Below, piece by piece: positions 44,378 to 53,710 of a stretch of 64,000 bases of DNA; within the stretch, counting starts at the first letter, position 1, and each line of letters opens with the position of its first letter. The DNA is from Alkalicoccus chagannorensis DSM 18086 (lineage in GTDB: Bacteria > Bacillota > Bacilli > Bacillales > Salisediminibacteriaceae), in assembly GCF_000429725.1 (NCBI RefSeq), contig NZ_AUCK01000001.1:62001-126000 (forward strand), in the 5' to 3' direction. The notes beneath the pieces were generated by a model that saw nothing but the letters and a program-made list of their open reading frames with translations, was not told the DNA's origin and ran no database searches. The position numbers and the translations under genes were made by a program.

Positions 44378-45379
44378 GTGGCAGACGTTCTCTCCCAAAG
44401 TGAAATTGACGCGCTTTTATCATCTCTCTCCACAGGCGAAGTGGATGCGGATGATTTAAAGAACGAAGAGACAGAGAAGAAGGTCAAGGCGTATGACTTT
44501 AAACGGGCGCTCCGTTTTTCGAAAGACCAGATCCGGTCTATTACCCGCATTCATGAAAATTTCGCCAGACTTTTAACAACACAGCTGTCCGCCCAGCTAC
44601 GTACATACGTATCGATACAGGTAGCTTCTGTCGATCAGCTCCCGTATGAAGAGTTTATACGCTCGGTCCCGAAGATGACCGTGCTCAATGTATTTGAACC
44701 TTCTCCCCTGCCAGGACGGCTCGTCATGGAGTTCAACCCGAACATCGCGTATTCGATGCTCGACCGGATGCTCGGTGGTAAAGGAGAGCCGTACAGCAAA
44801 GTGGAAAACCTGACGGAGATTGAAGTGAAGATCATGCAGCAGATGTTCCAGCGTGTCCTGGAAGTGTTCCGGGAAGCGTGGCTCTCCGTAGAGGAAATGG
44901 ACCCCTTAATGGAGGACATTGAAGTGAATCCGCAGTTTCTGCAGCTCGTATCGCCGAACGAGACGGTGGTTGTCATTTCTTTTTCGACAACCATCGGCGA
45001 TTCCTCCGGCATGATTAACATCTGCCTTCCGCATGTCGTGATCGAACCAGTGCTGCCGAAACTGTCGGTGCATTTATGGATGCAGGAGAAACAGACGCAG
45101 CGGGATTCACTTGAGTACGGGGTGCTGGAACGTCATGTGAAGCGTGCTGAAGTGCCGCTTTCAGTGGAACTCGGCAGATCTGCTATTACGGTGGAAGAAC
45201 TGATGTTTATGACCAAGGGTGACACGATTGAGCTGAATCAGTCGATCGACGAACCACTGACCGCGCTGGTGGACGCAGAACCGAAATACAAAGTGCAGCC
45301 TGGCAGAATGAAGGACCGGATCGCGGTGCAGGTAACGGACTTTGTGGAAGAGGAGGAAGAGTACGATGATGAACGATGA
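44378..45379 (+). CDS. fliM: Flagellar motor switch protein FliM
   Basis: Switch component that binds phosphorylated CheY. The 333-residue protein begins with the CheY-P-binding peptide LSQSEIDALLSSLSTG, followed by the CheC-like middle domain (DFKRALRFSKDQIRSITRIHENFARLLTTQLSAQLRTYV...) and a C-terminal SpoA domain (about 255-325). The start is GTG at 44378 after GAGGTGAGC. It overlaps fliY by 14 bases. Confidence 0.96.
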   Translation: MADVLSQSEIDALLSSLSTGEVDADDLKNEETEKKVKAYDFKRALRFSKDQIRSITRIHENFARLLTTQLSAQLRTYVSIQVASVDQLPYEEFIRSVPKMTVLNVFEPSPLPGRLVMEFNPNIAYSMLDRMLGGKGEPYSKVENLTEIEVKIMQQMFQRVLEVFREAWLSVEEMDPLMEDIEVNPQFLQLVSPNETVVVISFSTTIGDSSGMINICLPHVVIEPVLPKLSVHLWMQEKQTQRDSLEYGVLERHVKRAEVPLSVELGRSAITVEELMFMTKGDTIELNQSIDEPLTALVDAEPKYKVQPGRMKDRIAVQVTDFVEEEEEYDDER

Positions 45380-46574
45380 TATGCTTTCCCAGGATGAAAT
45401 TAATGAACTGCTCGCCGGGATGGACAATGATGACGATGATGATCAGAGCGTCGATCCTTCCGATGGAGAAGAAGGAATCAATCAGGAAGATTACTTAACG
45501 TCGATCGAGGAAGACGCGTTGGGCGAAATCGGCAATATCTCGTTCGGCAGTTCGGCAACAGCACTCTCTACGCTGCTGAATCAGAAGGTGGATATCACCA
45601 CTCCGGAAGTTGAGGTAGTGAAAAAAAACCTGCTCGATCAGGCGTTTCCGAAACCTCACGTTGCGGTGTCTGTGGAATACACCGCCGGCTTTGAAGGCGT
45701 CAATCTGCTCGTGATCAAGACGAGTGATGCAGCGATTATAGCAGACCTCATGATGGGCGGCGACGGAACCAATGCCAACGAAGATCTGGGGGAGATGGAG
45801 CTAAGCGCCGTGCAGGAAGCAATGAACCAGATGATGGGATCGGCCTCGACCTCCATGTCGACTATTTTTAATGAAAAAGTCGACATCACGCCTCCGCAGA
45901 TTGAAATGATGGATTTAAAGGAAGATCCGGAGGGCGTCGAGATTCCTGGAAGTGAAGTACTCGTGCAGATTTCTTTTGATCTGAAAATCGGGGACTTGAT
46001 TGACTCCAAAATCATGCAGATGCTCACCGTTGATTTTGCTAAAAGCATGGTGGATAAATTGATGAACCCGACCGACAGCAGCCCCGCTCCGGAGCAAAAA
46101 GAAGCCCCTGCGGAAGCACCTTCCCAGCCGGAACGACAGGAGCCGGTTCAGGAGCAGAGAGCCGAGTCAACGGAGAGCCAGCAGCCAACGGAAGCACCGC
46201 CGGCCGCGCCAGCGGGGCCGCAGCACATGGGAGGCGGAAGACACGGCCAGGATGTGAACGTACAGCCGGCGGCGTTTTCCAGCTTTGATGCTCCACAGCT
46301 GAATGAACAGGAAGCAAGAAACTTGAATATGCTGATGGAAATTCCGCTGGAGGTAACAGTCGAGCTTGGACGCACAAAGCGTTCGATTAAAGAAATACTG
46401 GAGTTTACAAAAGGGTCTGTGATTGAGCTGGATAAACTCGCCGGTGAACCTGTCGATGTTCTCGTCAATCAACAGCTTGTCGCAAAAGGGGAAGTAGTGG
46501 TGATCGATGAGAACTTCGGGGTGCGCGTCACGGATATCGTCAGCAGAGAAGAACGACTGAAAAATTTGAGATAA
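45366..46574 (+). CDS. fliY: Flagellar motor switch phosphatase FliY
   Basis: FliY joins the switch and dephosphorylates CheY-P. The 402-residue protein has an N-terminal FliM-like peptide MLSQDEINELLAG, then a CheC-type phosphatase domain with both active motifs: EDALGEIGNISFGSSATALSTLL (about residues 47-69) and SAVQEAMNQMMGSASTSMSTIF. A Pro/Glu/Gln-rich linker (about 235-305) joins it to a C-terminal FliN-like SpoA domain (EIPLEVTVELGRTKRSIKEILEFTKGSVIELDKLAGEPVDV). Start within the fliM end; ATG 45366 or 45369. Confidence 0.96.
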   Translation: MMNDDMLSQDEINELLAGMDNDDDDDQSVDPSDGEEGINQEDYLTSIEEDALGEIGNISFGSSATALSTLLNQKVDITTPEVEVVKKNLLDQAFPKPHVAVSVEYTAGFEGVNLLVIKTSDAAIIADLMMGGDGTNANEDLGEMELSAVQEAMNQMMGSASTSMSTIFNEKVDITPPQIEMMDLKEDPEGVEIPGSEVLVQISFDLKIGDLIDSKIMQMLTVDFAKSMVDKLMNPTDSSPAPEQKEAPAEAPSQPERQEPVQEQRAESTESQQPTEAPPAAPAGPQHMGGGRHGQDVNVQPAAFSSFDAPQLNEQEARNLNMLMEIPLEVTVELGRTKRSIKEILEFTKGSVIELDKLAGEPVDVLVNQQLVAKGEVVVIDENFGVRVTDIVSREERLKNLR

Positions 46575-46593
46575 GCAGGATGGAGGAACCAGC

Positions 46594-46956
46594 ATGGCTA
46601 AATCAGTATTAATTGTCGACGATGCCGCGTTTATGCGGATGATGATCAAAGATATTTTGGAAAAGAACGATTTCCGGGTCGTCGGAGAAGCCGCAGATGG
46701 AGCAGAGGCAGTCACACAGTACAAAGAACATTCGCCCGATCTGGTGACGATGGACATTACTATGCCGGAGATGGACGGCATTACGGCTTTGAAAGAAATC
46801 AAGAAACACGATCCTTCCGCAAATGTGATTATGTGTTCAGCTATGGGCCAGCAGGCCATGGTGATCGATGCCATTCAGGCTGGAGCGAAAGATTTCATCG
46901 TCAAACCATTTCAGGCAGACCGTGTAATGGAAGCAATCGACAAGACGTTAGGGTAA
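46594..46956 (+). CDS. cheY: Chemotaxis response regulator CheY
   Basis: CheY-P binds the switch to set the direction of rotation. The 120-residue receiver has the acidic pocket DD at 9-10, phospho-acceptor Asp54 in VTMDITMPEMDG, and Lys104 in FIVKPF. Full length. Ribosome binding site TGGAGG ahead of the ATG. Its place between fliY and fliO is the standard Bacillus arrangement. Confidence 0.97.
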   Translation: MAKSVLIVDDAAFMRMMIKDILEKNDFRVVGEAADGAEAVTQYKEHSPDLVTMDITMPEMDGITALKEIKKHDPSANVIMCSAMGQQAMVIDAIQAGAKDFIVKPFQADRVMEAIDKTLG

Positions 46957-46978
46957 GTATGCAGGAGGTGGATTCAGC

Positions 46979-47638
46979 GTGAGAATGCTGATCACGCTGC
47001 TCCTGGTTTTCCTTATGGGGACAACAGCAGCAGCAGCGCAGGATGATAATTTCGGAGACCCGGGCCGCAGTGTGACAGACGGTTTTGACAATCTTGAATC
47101 AGATGAGGATGCAGACGATACAGAGACGAGGACAGACGAGGACAGGGAAGAGGACAGGGAGGCAGAAATGCCTGTAGGTGGCGGGCAGAATCTGTTCTGG
47201 ATGACAGGGCAGCTGATTCTCGGACTCGCTGTTGTTCTATTTCTGATCTATGCGGTGCTGAAAGTGGTCAACAAACGGGCCCGCAGTTTTTCCAGCCATC
47301 GGACGCTGCAGTCGGTTGGTGGCGTAGGCATCGCCCAGAACCGTTCTGTTCAAATGGTGAGAGTCGGAGACCGGCTTCTCGTTCTCGGTGTTGGGGAGAC
47401 CGTCTCCCTACTGAAAGAAATCGAGGATCCTGAAGAGATAGAACAGATGATCCGACAGGAAGAGAGCGGTCCTGACATGACAAAGACAAAGGAAGTCATT
47501 CAGCAGCTGCTCAGCAGAAAAAAACAGAAAGACAATCCATACAACAGCCGTTTCGGCGATGTGTTGTCACAGGAAATGGACGGCGTGAAGCATTCTCAGG
47601 AAAAGCTTCACTCTGAATTGGAAGGTGACCGCCGATGA
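46979..47638 (+). CDS. fliO: Flagellar biosynthetic protein FliO/FliZ
   Basis: FliO helps assemble the FliP export gate. The 219-residue protein has an N-terminal signal sequence (RMLITLLLVFLMGTTAAAAQ), a very acidic external segment (about 24-66), one membrane segment (about 77-97), and a basic cytoplasmic tail with LGVGETVSLLKEIEDPEEIEQM. GTG start at 46979, 10 bases after GGAGGTG. It overlaps fliP by 4 bases. Confidence 0.9.
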   Translation: MRMLITLLLVFLMGTTAAAAQDDNFGDPGRSVTDGFDNLESDEDADDTETRTDEDREEDREAEMPVGGGQNLFWMTGQLILGLAVVLFLIYAVLKVVNKRARSFSSHRTLQSVGGVGIAQNRSVQMVRVGDRLLVLGVGETVSLLKEIEDPEEIEQMIRQEESGPDMTKTKEVIQQLLSRKKQKDNPYNSRFGDVLSQEMDGVKHSQEKLHSELEGDRR

Positions 47639-48315
47639 TGCCGGCATTTCTGGAAATACCAGCACTCGATATATTCAGCGACGACGGCGAAAATCTGAGT
47701 TCGACGATACAACTGCTGCTCGTCATGACGGTTCTGTCGCTTGCCCCGGGTATTCTTATCCTGATGACGTGTTTTACGAGAATTATCATCGTACTCGGGT
47801 TTGTGCGTTCCGGTCTGGCGACGCAGCAAATGCCGCCGAACCAGGTCCTGATCGGCCTCGCGCTCTTCATGACGTTTTTCATCATGGCTCCGGTCTTCGC
47901 GGAGGTCAATGAGGAAGCGCTCCAGCCGCTGTTTGATGGAGATATGAGCCAGGAAGAAGCGTTTGAGGCAGCCGCAGATCCCATGAAAGAATTCATGGCG
48001 GAGCACACGAGAGAGAATGATCTGGCCCTTTTCATGGGTTATGCAGGCGAAGAACGTCCAGAATCGCTCGATGACGTTCCGTTGACGGCACTCGTCCCGG
48101 CTTTTGCAATCAGTGAGCTGAAGACAGCCTTTCAGATTGGCTTTATGATTTTTGTTCCTTTTCTCGTTATTGATATGGTGATTGCCAGCGTGCTGATGTC
48201 GATGGGGATGATGATGCTTCCACCGGTCATGATTTCCCTGCCGTTTAAAGTTCTGCTGTTTGTGATGGTGGATGGTTGGCATCTCGTCGTAAGATCGTTA
48301 TTATTCAGCTTCTAA
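47635..48315 (+). CDS. fliP: Flagellar export gate protein FliP
   Basis: Core channel subunit of the flagellar export gate. The 226-residue protein has four membrane segments and the family motifs MTCFTRIIIVLGFVRSGLATQQMPPNQVLIGLALFMTFF, and IGFMIFVPFLVIDMVIASVLMSMGMMMLPPVMISLPFKVLLFVMVDGW. Start overlaps fliO. Full length. Confidence 0.97.
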   Translation: MMPAFLEIPALDIFSDDGENLSSTIQLLLVMTVLSLAPGILILMTCFTRIIIVLGFVRSGLATQQMPPNQVLIGLALFMTFFIMAPVFAEVNEEALQPLFDGDMSQEEAFEAAADPMKEFMAEHTRENDLALFMGYAGEERPESLDDVPLTALVPAFAISELKTAFQIGFMIFVPFLVIDMVIASVLMSMGMMMLPPVMISLPFKVLLFVMVDGWHLVVRSLLFSF

Positions 48316-48328
48316 GGGGAGTGGCAGC

Positions 48329-48598
48329 ATGACACAGGATATGGTTCTCCGCTGGGCGGAGCAGGGTGTTTTTGTGACACTGATGATTGCAGGTCCGCTG
48401 CTGATCGCAGCGCTTGTCATCGGATTGAGTGTCAGCATCTTTCAGGCAACAACACAGATTCAGGAGCAGACGCTCGCATTTATTCCAAAAATCGCAGGAG
48501 TGCTGATCGGTCTGATTATCTTCGGACCGTGGATGCTGACGCAGCTGCTAACATTTGCAGAGTCGATCTATAGTAACCTCCACCATTTTATCGGGTAG
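48329..48598 (+). CDS. fliQ: Flagellar export gate protein FliQ
   Basis: Small gate subunit, 89 residues, two membrane segments. The motif GLSVSIFQATTQIQEQTLAFIPKIAGVL is typical of the family. The ATG follows GGGGAGTGGC. fliR starts 5 bases after its stop. Confidence 0.96.
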   Translation: MTQDMVLRWAEQGVFVTLMIAGPLLIAALVIGLSVSIFQATTQIQEQTLAFIPKIAGVLIGLIIFGPWMLTQLLTFAESIYSNLHHFIG

Positions 48599-48603
48599 AT
48601 GAC

Positions 48604-49383
48604 ATGGAATTTTTAGAGTGGTTCCCTGCTTTTCTTTTAATTCTTGTGCGCATGTCCGCCTTTATGCTGACACTCCCCTTTTTCAACTACCAGACCATCC
48701 CCGGTCAGGTTAAAATCGGTATCGCTGTTTTTATGAGCTGGATTATCTTTTTCACGGATGACTGGCCTGCGCTCAGCATCAACTATGAATATTTCCTGCT
48801 CATTCTAAAGGAAGCACTGACAGGCCTTACGATAGGTCTCACCGCTGCTGTGATGCTCTTTGCGATCCAGGTTGCCGGCGGTGTGATGGATTTAAAACTC
48901 GGATTTTTGATTGCCAACGTCATGGATCCGCAGACAGGCACACAGAGTCCACTGCTCGGGAGTTACCTTTATACTTTTTCTCTCCTGCTTATCCTTGCCA
49001 TTGATGCGCATCACCTCATGATCGACGGCGCTTTTTTCAGCTACCAGTACGTTCCGATGGAGCAGCTGTACCTGCCGTTCGGTGATGAGAGCGTGGTAGA
49101 ACATTTCATTACCGCAGTCAATACGATGTTTATCATCGCTTTTCAGATGGCGATGCCGGTCGTCGGCTCGATTTTTTTAGTGGATGTGGCACTCGGAATG
49201 ATTGCTAGAACCGTCCCGCAGGTGAACGTGTTTGTGGTGGGCCTTCCGCTGAAAATTTTCCTCGGTCTGATCATGATGATGCTGACCATGGCTCCGTTTT
49301 TCATCCTGGTCGAACACTTGACGGAAGTCACGATTGAAATGATGCGGACGCTGATGCAGCTTTACGGAGGAGTGGACGTGTAA
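48604..49383 (+). CDS. fliR: Flagellar export gate protein FliR
   Basis: Gate subunit that completes the FliPQR channel. The 259-residue protein has about six membrane segments, including LILVRMSAFMLTLPFFNYQTIPGQVKIGIAVFMSW and GLPLKIFLGLIMMMLTMAPFFILVEHL. There is no fusion to FlhB. The stop overlaps the flhB ATG by one base (TAATG). Confidence 0.95.
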   Translation: MEFLEWFPAFLLILVRMSAFMLTLPFFNYQTIPGQVKIGIAVFMSWIIFFTDDWPALSINYEYFLLILKEALTGLTIGLTAAVMLFAIQVAGGVMDLKLGFLIANVMDPQTGTQSPLLGSYLYTFSLLLILAIDAHHLMIDGAFFSYQYVPMEQLYLPFGDESVVEHFITAVNTMFIIAFQMAMPVVGSIFLVDVALGMIARTVPQVNVFVVGLPLKIFLGLIMMMLTMAPFFILVEHLTEVTIEMMRTLMQLYGGVDV

Positions 49384-50462
49384 TGTATCTGCAGCTGGAT
49401 ATTCAATTCTTTGCGCAGGAAAAAACGGAAAAAGCGACGCCGAAAAAGCGGAAAGATTCAAGGAATAAAGGGCAGGTTGCGAAAAGCACCGACGTCAACA
49501 CCGCCTTCATTCTGATGTTTGTCTTTCTTTTGTTCTGGCTGGCGGGCCGCTTCATCGTTGAACAGCTGTTTACGATCGCTGAATTCACTTTCACTGATTA
49601 TTTAATGACGGAATTGACGACAGAAAGCGTCCAGCATCTGCTGGTGACCTACCTGTTTCAGGCGGCTGTGGCTGTTTCCCCAGTGATGGCAGCCGCAGCG
49701 CTTGCAGGTATTGCGAGCAACATGCTTCAAGTAGGCGTCCTCTTCGCTCCGGAAGCAGTCAAGCCGAAGCTGGAGAAAATCAATCCGATAAAAGGCTTTA
49801 AGCGTATCTTTTCCGTCAGAGCGCTGGTGGAATTCCTAAAATCCATGGGGAAAATTTCTCTCGTTGGTCTGGTGACAGGCGCTGTGCTGTGGTTCTTCAT
49901 CGATGATCTGCTGCGGCTCGGTCTTTACAGCGTCGGTGAGGGAGCCGTGCTCATTGGAGATCTCATCGTGATTATGGGACTTGCCGTCGGTTTTCTTCTG
50001 ATCTTTCTGGCGATTCTTGACTACTTGTATCAGAAATACGATTTCGAAAAGAATATCAAGATGTCGAAACAGGATCTAAAAGACGAACATAAAAAAGCCG
50101 AAGGAGATCCGCTGATCAAATCCAAGATCAAAGAGAAGCAGCGGCAGATGGCGATGAGCAGAATGATGCAGGAAGTACCGAAAGCAGATGTGGTGATTAC
50201 GAATCCGACTCATTATGCCATCGCGCTGAAATACGATGATAACAAGATGGATGCTCCGGTCATCACGGCGAAAGGCGTGGATTACATTGCCTTGAAAATC
50301 AAAAATTCCGCGAAACATAACAGCGTGATGACCGTCGAGAACCGCCCTCTCGCCCGGGCGTTGTATGCCCAGGCAGATATCGGAGACCAAGTGCCTGAAG
50401 ATTTATTCAAAGGGGTGGCGGAAGTCCTCGCCTACGTCTACCGCATGCAGAAAAAGATTTAA
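49383..50462 (+). CDS. flhB: Flagellar export switch protein FlhB
   Basis: FlhB switches export specificity after self-cleavage. The 359-residue protein starts with QFFAQEKTEKATPKKRKDSRNKGQVAKS, has four membrane segments (between about 30 and 215), and a cytoplasmic domain with the autocleavage NPTH motif at residues 274-277, then YAIALKYDDNKMDAPVITAKG. Compare the orphan ylqH, which lacks this motif. A structured gap separates it from flhA. Confidence 0.97.
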   Translation: MYLQLDIQFFAQEKTEKATPKKRKDSRNKGQVAKSTDVNTAFILMFVFLLFWLAGRFIVEQLFTIAEFTFTDYLMTELTTESVQHLLVTYLFQAAVAVSPVMAAAALAGIASNMLQVGVLFAPEAVKPKLEKINPIKGFKRIFSVRALVEFLKSMGKISLVGLVTGAVLWFFIDDLLRLGLYSVGEGAVLIGDLIVIMGLAVGFLLIFLAILDYLYQKYDFEKNIKMSKQDLKDEHKKAEGDPLIKSKIKEKQRQMAMSRMMQEVPKADVVITNPTHYAIALKYDDNKMDAPVITAKGVDYIALKIKNSAKHNSVMTVENRPLARALYAQADIGDQVPEDLFKGVAEVLAYVYRMQKKI

Positions 50463-50515
50463 CTTCCGGCATGGAAGGCTGCCGCCTGCAGCTGAGCAGC
50501 CTTCTGCACCGGAAG
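50463..50515 (+). other. Intercistronic hairpin without U-tract (flhB-flhA)
   Basis: Nested pairing of CTTCCGG (50463-50469) with CCGGAAG (50509-50515), and AAGGCTGC (50475-50482) with GCAGCCTT (50496-50503), separated by symmetric 5-base internal loops. No T-run follows. It begins at the first base after the flhB stop codon. Confidence 0.7.
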
Positions 50516-50546
50516 ATGAACTTCAGTATGAGAAGGAGCAGTTTAT

Positions 50547-52601
50547 ATGCCTCTGAAAGACTTCAGCATCCTGCTGGCTGTCATCATGATTGTCGTCATG
50601 TTGATCATCCCGCTGCCTACTGCTGTCATTGATTTTCTAATAATTGTAAACATCTCCGCAGCGCTGCTTATTATTCTCGTCTCGATGAATACACAGGAGC
50701 CGCTCCAGTTTTCCATTTTTCCTACGCTGCTTCTGCTCGTTACGTTATTCAGGCTCGGCCTGAACGTCTCGACAACGAGAGCGATTCTCGGAAACCACGG
50801 CGATGCCGGTAATGTCATTGAGACGTTCGGCCAGTTTGTGGTCGGAGGCAACGCGCTGGTTGGTTTTGTTGTCTTCGTCATCCTCGTCGTGATTCAGTTT
50901 ATCGTGATCACAAAAGGGGCCGAGCGTGTATCGGAAGTAGGTGCACGTTTCACCCTGGATGCCATGCCCGGTAAGCAGATGAGTATCGATGCTGATTTGA
51001 ATGCAGGCATGATCTCGGACCAGGAAGCAAAGGACCGCCGCGAGAAAATCGAACGCGAAGCAGACTTTTACGGGTCGATGGACGGGGCGAGTAAATTTGT
51101 GAAGGGGGATGCAATCGCCGGGATTGTCATTGTCATTATTAATATCATCTTCGGTCTCGTCATCGGTATGCTTCAGGAAGGGCTGCCGCTGAATGAGGCT
51201 GCGGAAAAATATACGCTGCTGACAGTCGGGGACGGTCTTGTCAGTCAGATTCCTGCTCTGCTGATAGCGACGGCCACCGGGATTGTCGTAACAAGGGCTG
51301 CTTCGGAAGGAAACCTCGGACATGATGTTACCGAGCAGCTCTTCGCCTACCCGAACATGCTGTATGTAGCTGGAGGTACCATTGCCCTTCTCGGCTTCTT
51401 CACGCCGATTGACCCTGTCGTAACAACAACCGTTGCAGCTGCTCTCGGAGCGGGCGGGTTTTATTTGTCCAGAGCCCAGCAGCGGGAAGAACAGTGGGAC
51501 GTACAGGAATCCAGGGAGGATAAGAAGGAAGAGGAGAGCGGCGAAGACATGAAATCGCCGGAGAGCGTAGTCAATCTGCTGCAGGTGGATCCGATCGAAT
51601 TCGAGTTCGGGTATGGCTTAATCCCGCTGGCAGATGCCAATCAGGGAGGCGATCTTCTCGACCGAGTCGTAATGATTCGACGGCAGCTTGCTCTGGAAAT
51701 GGGCATGATCGTCCCTGTCATTCGTATCCGCGACAACATTCAGCTGCAGCCGAATGAGTATTCGATCAAAATTAAAGGAAGCGAAGTAGCCAGAGGAGAA
51801 CTGCTGCTGGACCACTACATGGCGATGAGTCCAGGAGTGGAAGATGAGAACATTACCGGTATCGAAACGGTTGAGCCTGCTTTTGGACTGCCGGCACAAT
51901 GGATTGCAGAAGATATGAAAGAGCAGGCAGAGCTGTCCGGGTATACGGTCGTCGATCCGCCCTCCGTCGTATCGACCCACCTGACAGAGATCGTCAAACG
52001 CCATGCCCACGAGCTCCTGGGACGTCAGGAAACGAAACAGCTGATCGACCATATTTCGGAATCGCACCCGACGCTTGTGGAAGATGTGACGCCGAGTCCT
52101 CTCCAGACAGGTGATATTCAGAAAGTGCTGAGTAAACTGCTGCAGGAAAAGGTGTCGATCCGCAATCTGCCTGTCGTTTTTGAAGCTTTAGCTGACTACA
52201 GTCAGATGACGAAAGACACCGACCTGCTGACGGAGTACGTCCGCCAGGCGCTTTCCCGCCAAATTACGGATCAGTACGCAGGCGACGGGTCCGCTCTCTA
52301 TGTCGTCACGGTGAGCGGAGGGGTCGAAAAGGCGGTTTCTGATGCAGTACAGCAGACGGAACACGGGCCATTTCTCAACATTAATCCGGATACCGCCCAG
52401 CAGATAGTCGAGGCGGTACATGCAGAAGTGGAACGGATGCAGGAGGCAGGTCACATGCCGATGCTGCTCTGCTCTCCATCTGTCCGGATGTACATCCGTC
52501 ATTTGATTGAACGGTACATGCCGCAGGTTCCGGTTATTTCCTATAATGAGCTTGAGCCGACGGTAGAAGTTCAGAGTGTTGGGGTGGTGAATATTGGATG
52601 A
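50547..52601 (+). CDS. flhA: Flagellar export protein FlhA
   Basis: The largest export-gate subunit, whose cytoplasmic domain docks chaperones and uses the proton motive force. The 684-residue protein has about eight membrane segments in the first 300 residues, the FHIPEP-like signature region FSIFPTLLLLVTLFRLGLNVSTTRAIL and MPGKQMSIDADLNAGMISDQEA, then the cytoplasmic domain with FGLPAQWIAEDMKEQAELSGYTVVDPPSVVSTHL. ATG 50547 with AAGGAGC ahead. It overlaps flhF by 4 bases. Confidence 0.97.
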   Translation: MPLKDFSILLAVIMIVVMLIIPLPTAVIDFLIIVNISAALLIILVSMNTQEPLQFSIFPTLLLLVTLFRLGLNVSTTRAILGNHGDAGNVIETFGQFVVGGNALVGFVVFVILVVIQFIVITKGAERVSEVGARFTLDAMPGKQMSIDADLNAGMISDQEAKDRREKIEREADFYGSMDGASKFVKGDAIAGIVIVIINIIFGLVIGMLQEGLPLNEAAEKYTLLTVGDGLVSQIPALLIATATGIVVTRAASEGNLGHDVTEQLFAYPNMLYVAGGTIALLGFFTPIDPVVTTTVAAALGAGGFYLSRAQQREEQWDVQESREDKKEEESGEDMKSPESVVNLLQVDPIEFEFGYGLIPLADANQGGDLLDRVVMIRRQLALEMGMIVPVIRIRDNIQLQPNEYSIKIKGSEVARGELLLDHYMAMSPGVEDENITGIETVEPAFGLPAQWIAEDMKEQAELSGYTVVDPPSVVSTHLTEIVKRHAHELLGRQETKQLIDHISESHPTLVEDVTPSPLQTGDIQKVLSKLLQEKVSIRNLPVVFEALADYSQMTKDTDLLTEYVRQALSRQITDQYAGDGSALYVVTVSGGVEKAVSDAVQQTEHGPFLNINPDTAQQIVEAVHAEVERMQEAGHMPMLLCSPSVRMYIRHLIERYMPQVPVISYNELEPTVEVQSVGVVNIG

Positions 52602-53710
52602 AAGTAAAAAAATATACTGGTAAAGACATGAACGAAGCGATGGTCAAAGTCCGTGGTGAACTTGGCAGCGATGCGGTCATTCTTAATTCTAAAAAAGTGG
52701 AAAGCGGAGGCTTTCTCGGTATGTTCACGAAGAAAAATATCGAGGTCATTGCCGCTGTCGACCCTGCCGCAGATCAGCCGGCCTCCGCGCCGAAACCTGC
52801 TGCAAGGACCCGTCAGCCTGCTTCCGAATCGGACGCGTGGAAAAAGGAAATTGCTGAACTGAAAAAAATGATTGCGGACCGGCAGCCGCAGACAGAGATC
52901 CAGACAGCGGCAGCGGCTCCCTTTCCGGAACAGCTGGAAAGCCTGAACAGCATGCTGCAGGAAGAAGATACTGCGCCGCACATCCGGCTGCAGCTCATGA
53001 ACAGCCTGCTCCGCCGATGGTATCAGCAGGAGGAGCAGGCCACGGACACCGAGCTGCAGCAGTGGCTCGAAGAAGAAATCCGTTCGCGGCTGCCGGAAGC
53101 GAATGGTCCCGCCGGAAGAAAGTATTTAAATGTCTTCGGGCCGACAGGTGTAGGGAAAACGACTACACTGGCAAAAATCGCTGCCCAGGCTTCCGTGAAA
53201 GAAGGGAAAAGCGTCGGCTTCATCTCTACCGACACGTTCCGGATCGCTGCGATTGAACAATTGAAAACGTATGCGGACATTCTGCAGATTCCTCTTGAAG
53301 TTGCCTACTCCATGGAAGATTTTCAAGAAGCGAAACAACGGTTGAATCACTGTGATTTAATTCTTATCGATTCTGCAGGACGCAACTTCCGCAATCCGCT
53401 TTATATCAACCAGCTTCGGGAATTAATTGATTTTGACCAGGAAATGGAAAATCATCTCGTCCTTGCTGCTACTTCGAAGTATAAAGACATGAAGCATATT
53501 ATCAGCCAGTTCGAACTGATCCGCATCGACCGTTTGATTTTCACCAAACTGGATGAAACGAACAGTGCGGGGGGAGCGTTGAATGCGGTGCTGGACCACG
53601 GTATTCCTGTCAGCTACTACACAACGGGGCAGAATGTCCCGGATGATATCCGTCCAGGTGACAGGGAAACGATGATCCGTGCTCTCCTGCAGAAGGAGGC
53701 ATGGACATGA
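52598..53710 (+). CDS. flhF: Flagellar SRP-like GTPase FlhF
   Basis: FlhF sets the position of flagella. The 370-residue protein has an N-terminal basic segment (MKVKKYTGKDMNEAMVKVRGELGSDAVILNSKKV), an N domain, and the SRP-type GTPase domain: [17 protein letters not shown] near residues 183-199, STDTFRIAAIEQLKTYA, DSAGR, and TKLDETNSAGGALN. Starts within flhA and overlaps flhG. Confidence 0.96.
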   Translation: MKVKKYTGKDMNEAMVKVRGELGSDAVILNSKKVESGGFLGMFTKKNIEVIAAVDPAADQPASAPKPAARTRQPASESDAWKKEIAELKKMIADRQPQTEIQTAAAAPFPEQLESLNSMLQEEDTAPHIRLQLMNSLLRRWYQQEEQATDTELQQWLEEEIRSRLPEANGPAGRKYLNVFGPTGVGKTTTLAKIAAQASVKEGKSVGFISTDTFRIAAIEQLKTYADILQIPLEVAYSMEDFQEAKQRLNHCDLILIDSAGRNFRNPLYINQLRELIDFDQEMENHLVLAATSKYKDMKHIISQFELIRIDRLIFTKLDETNSAGGALNAVLDHGIPVSYYTTGQNVPDDIRPGDRETMIRALLQKEAWT

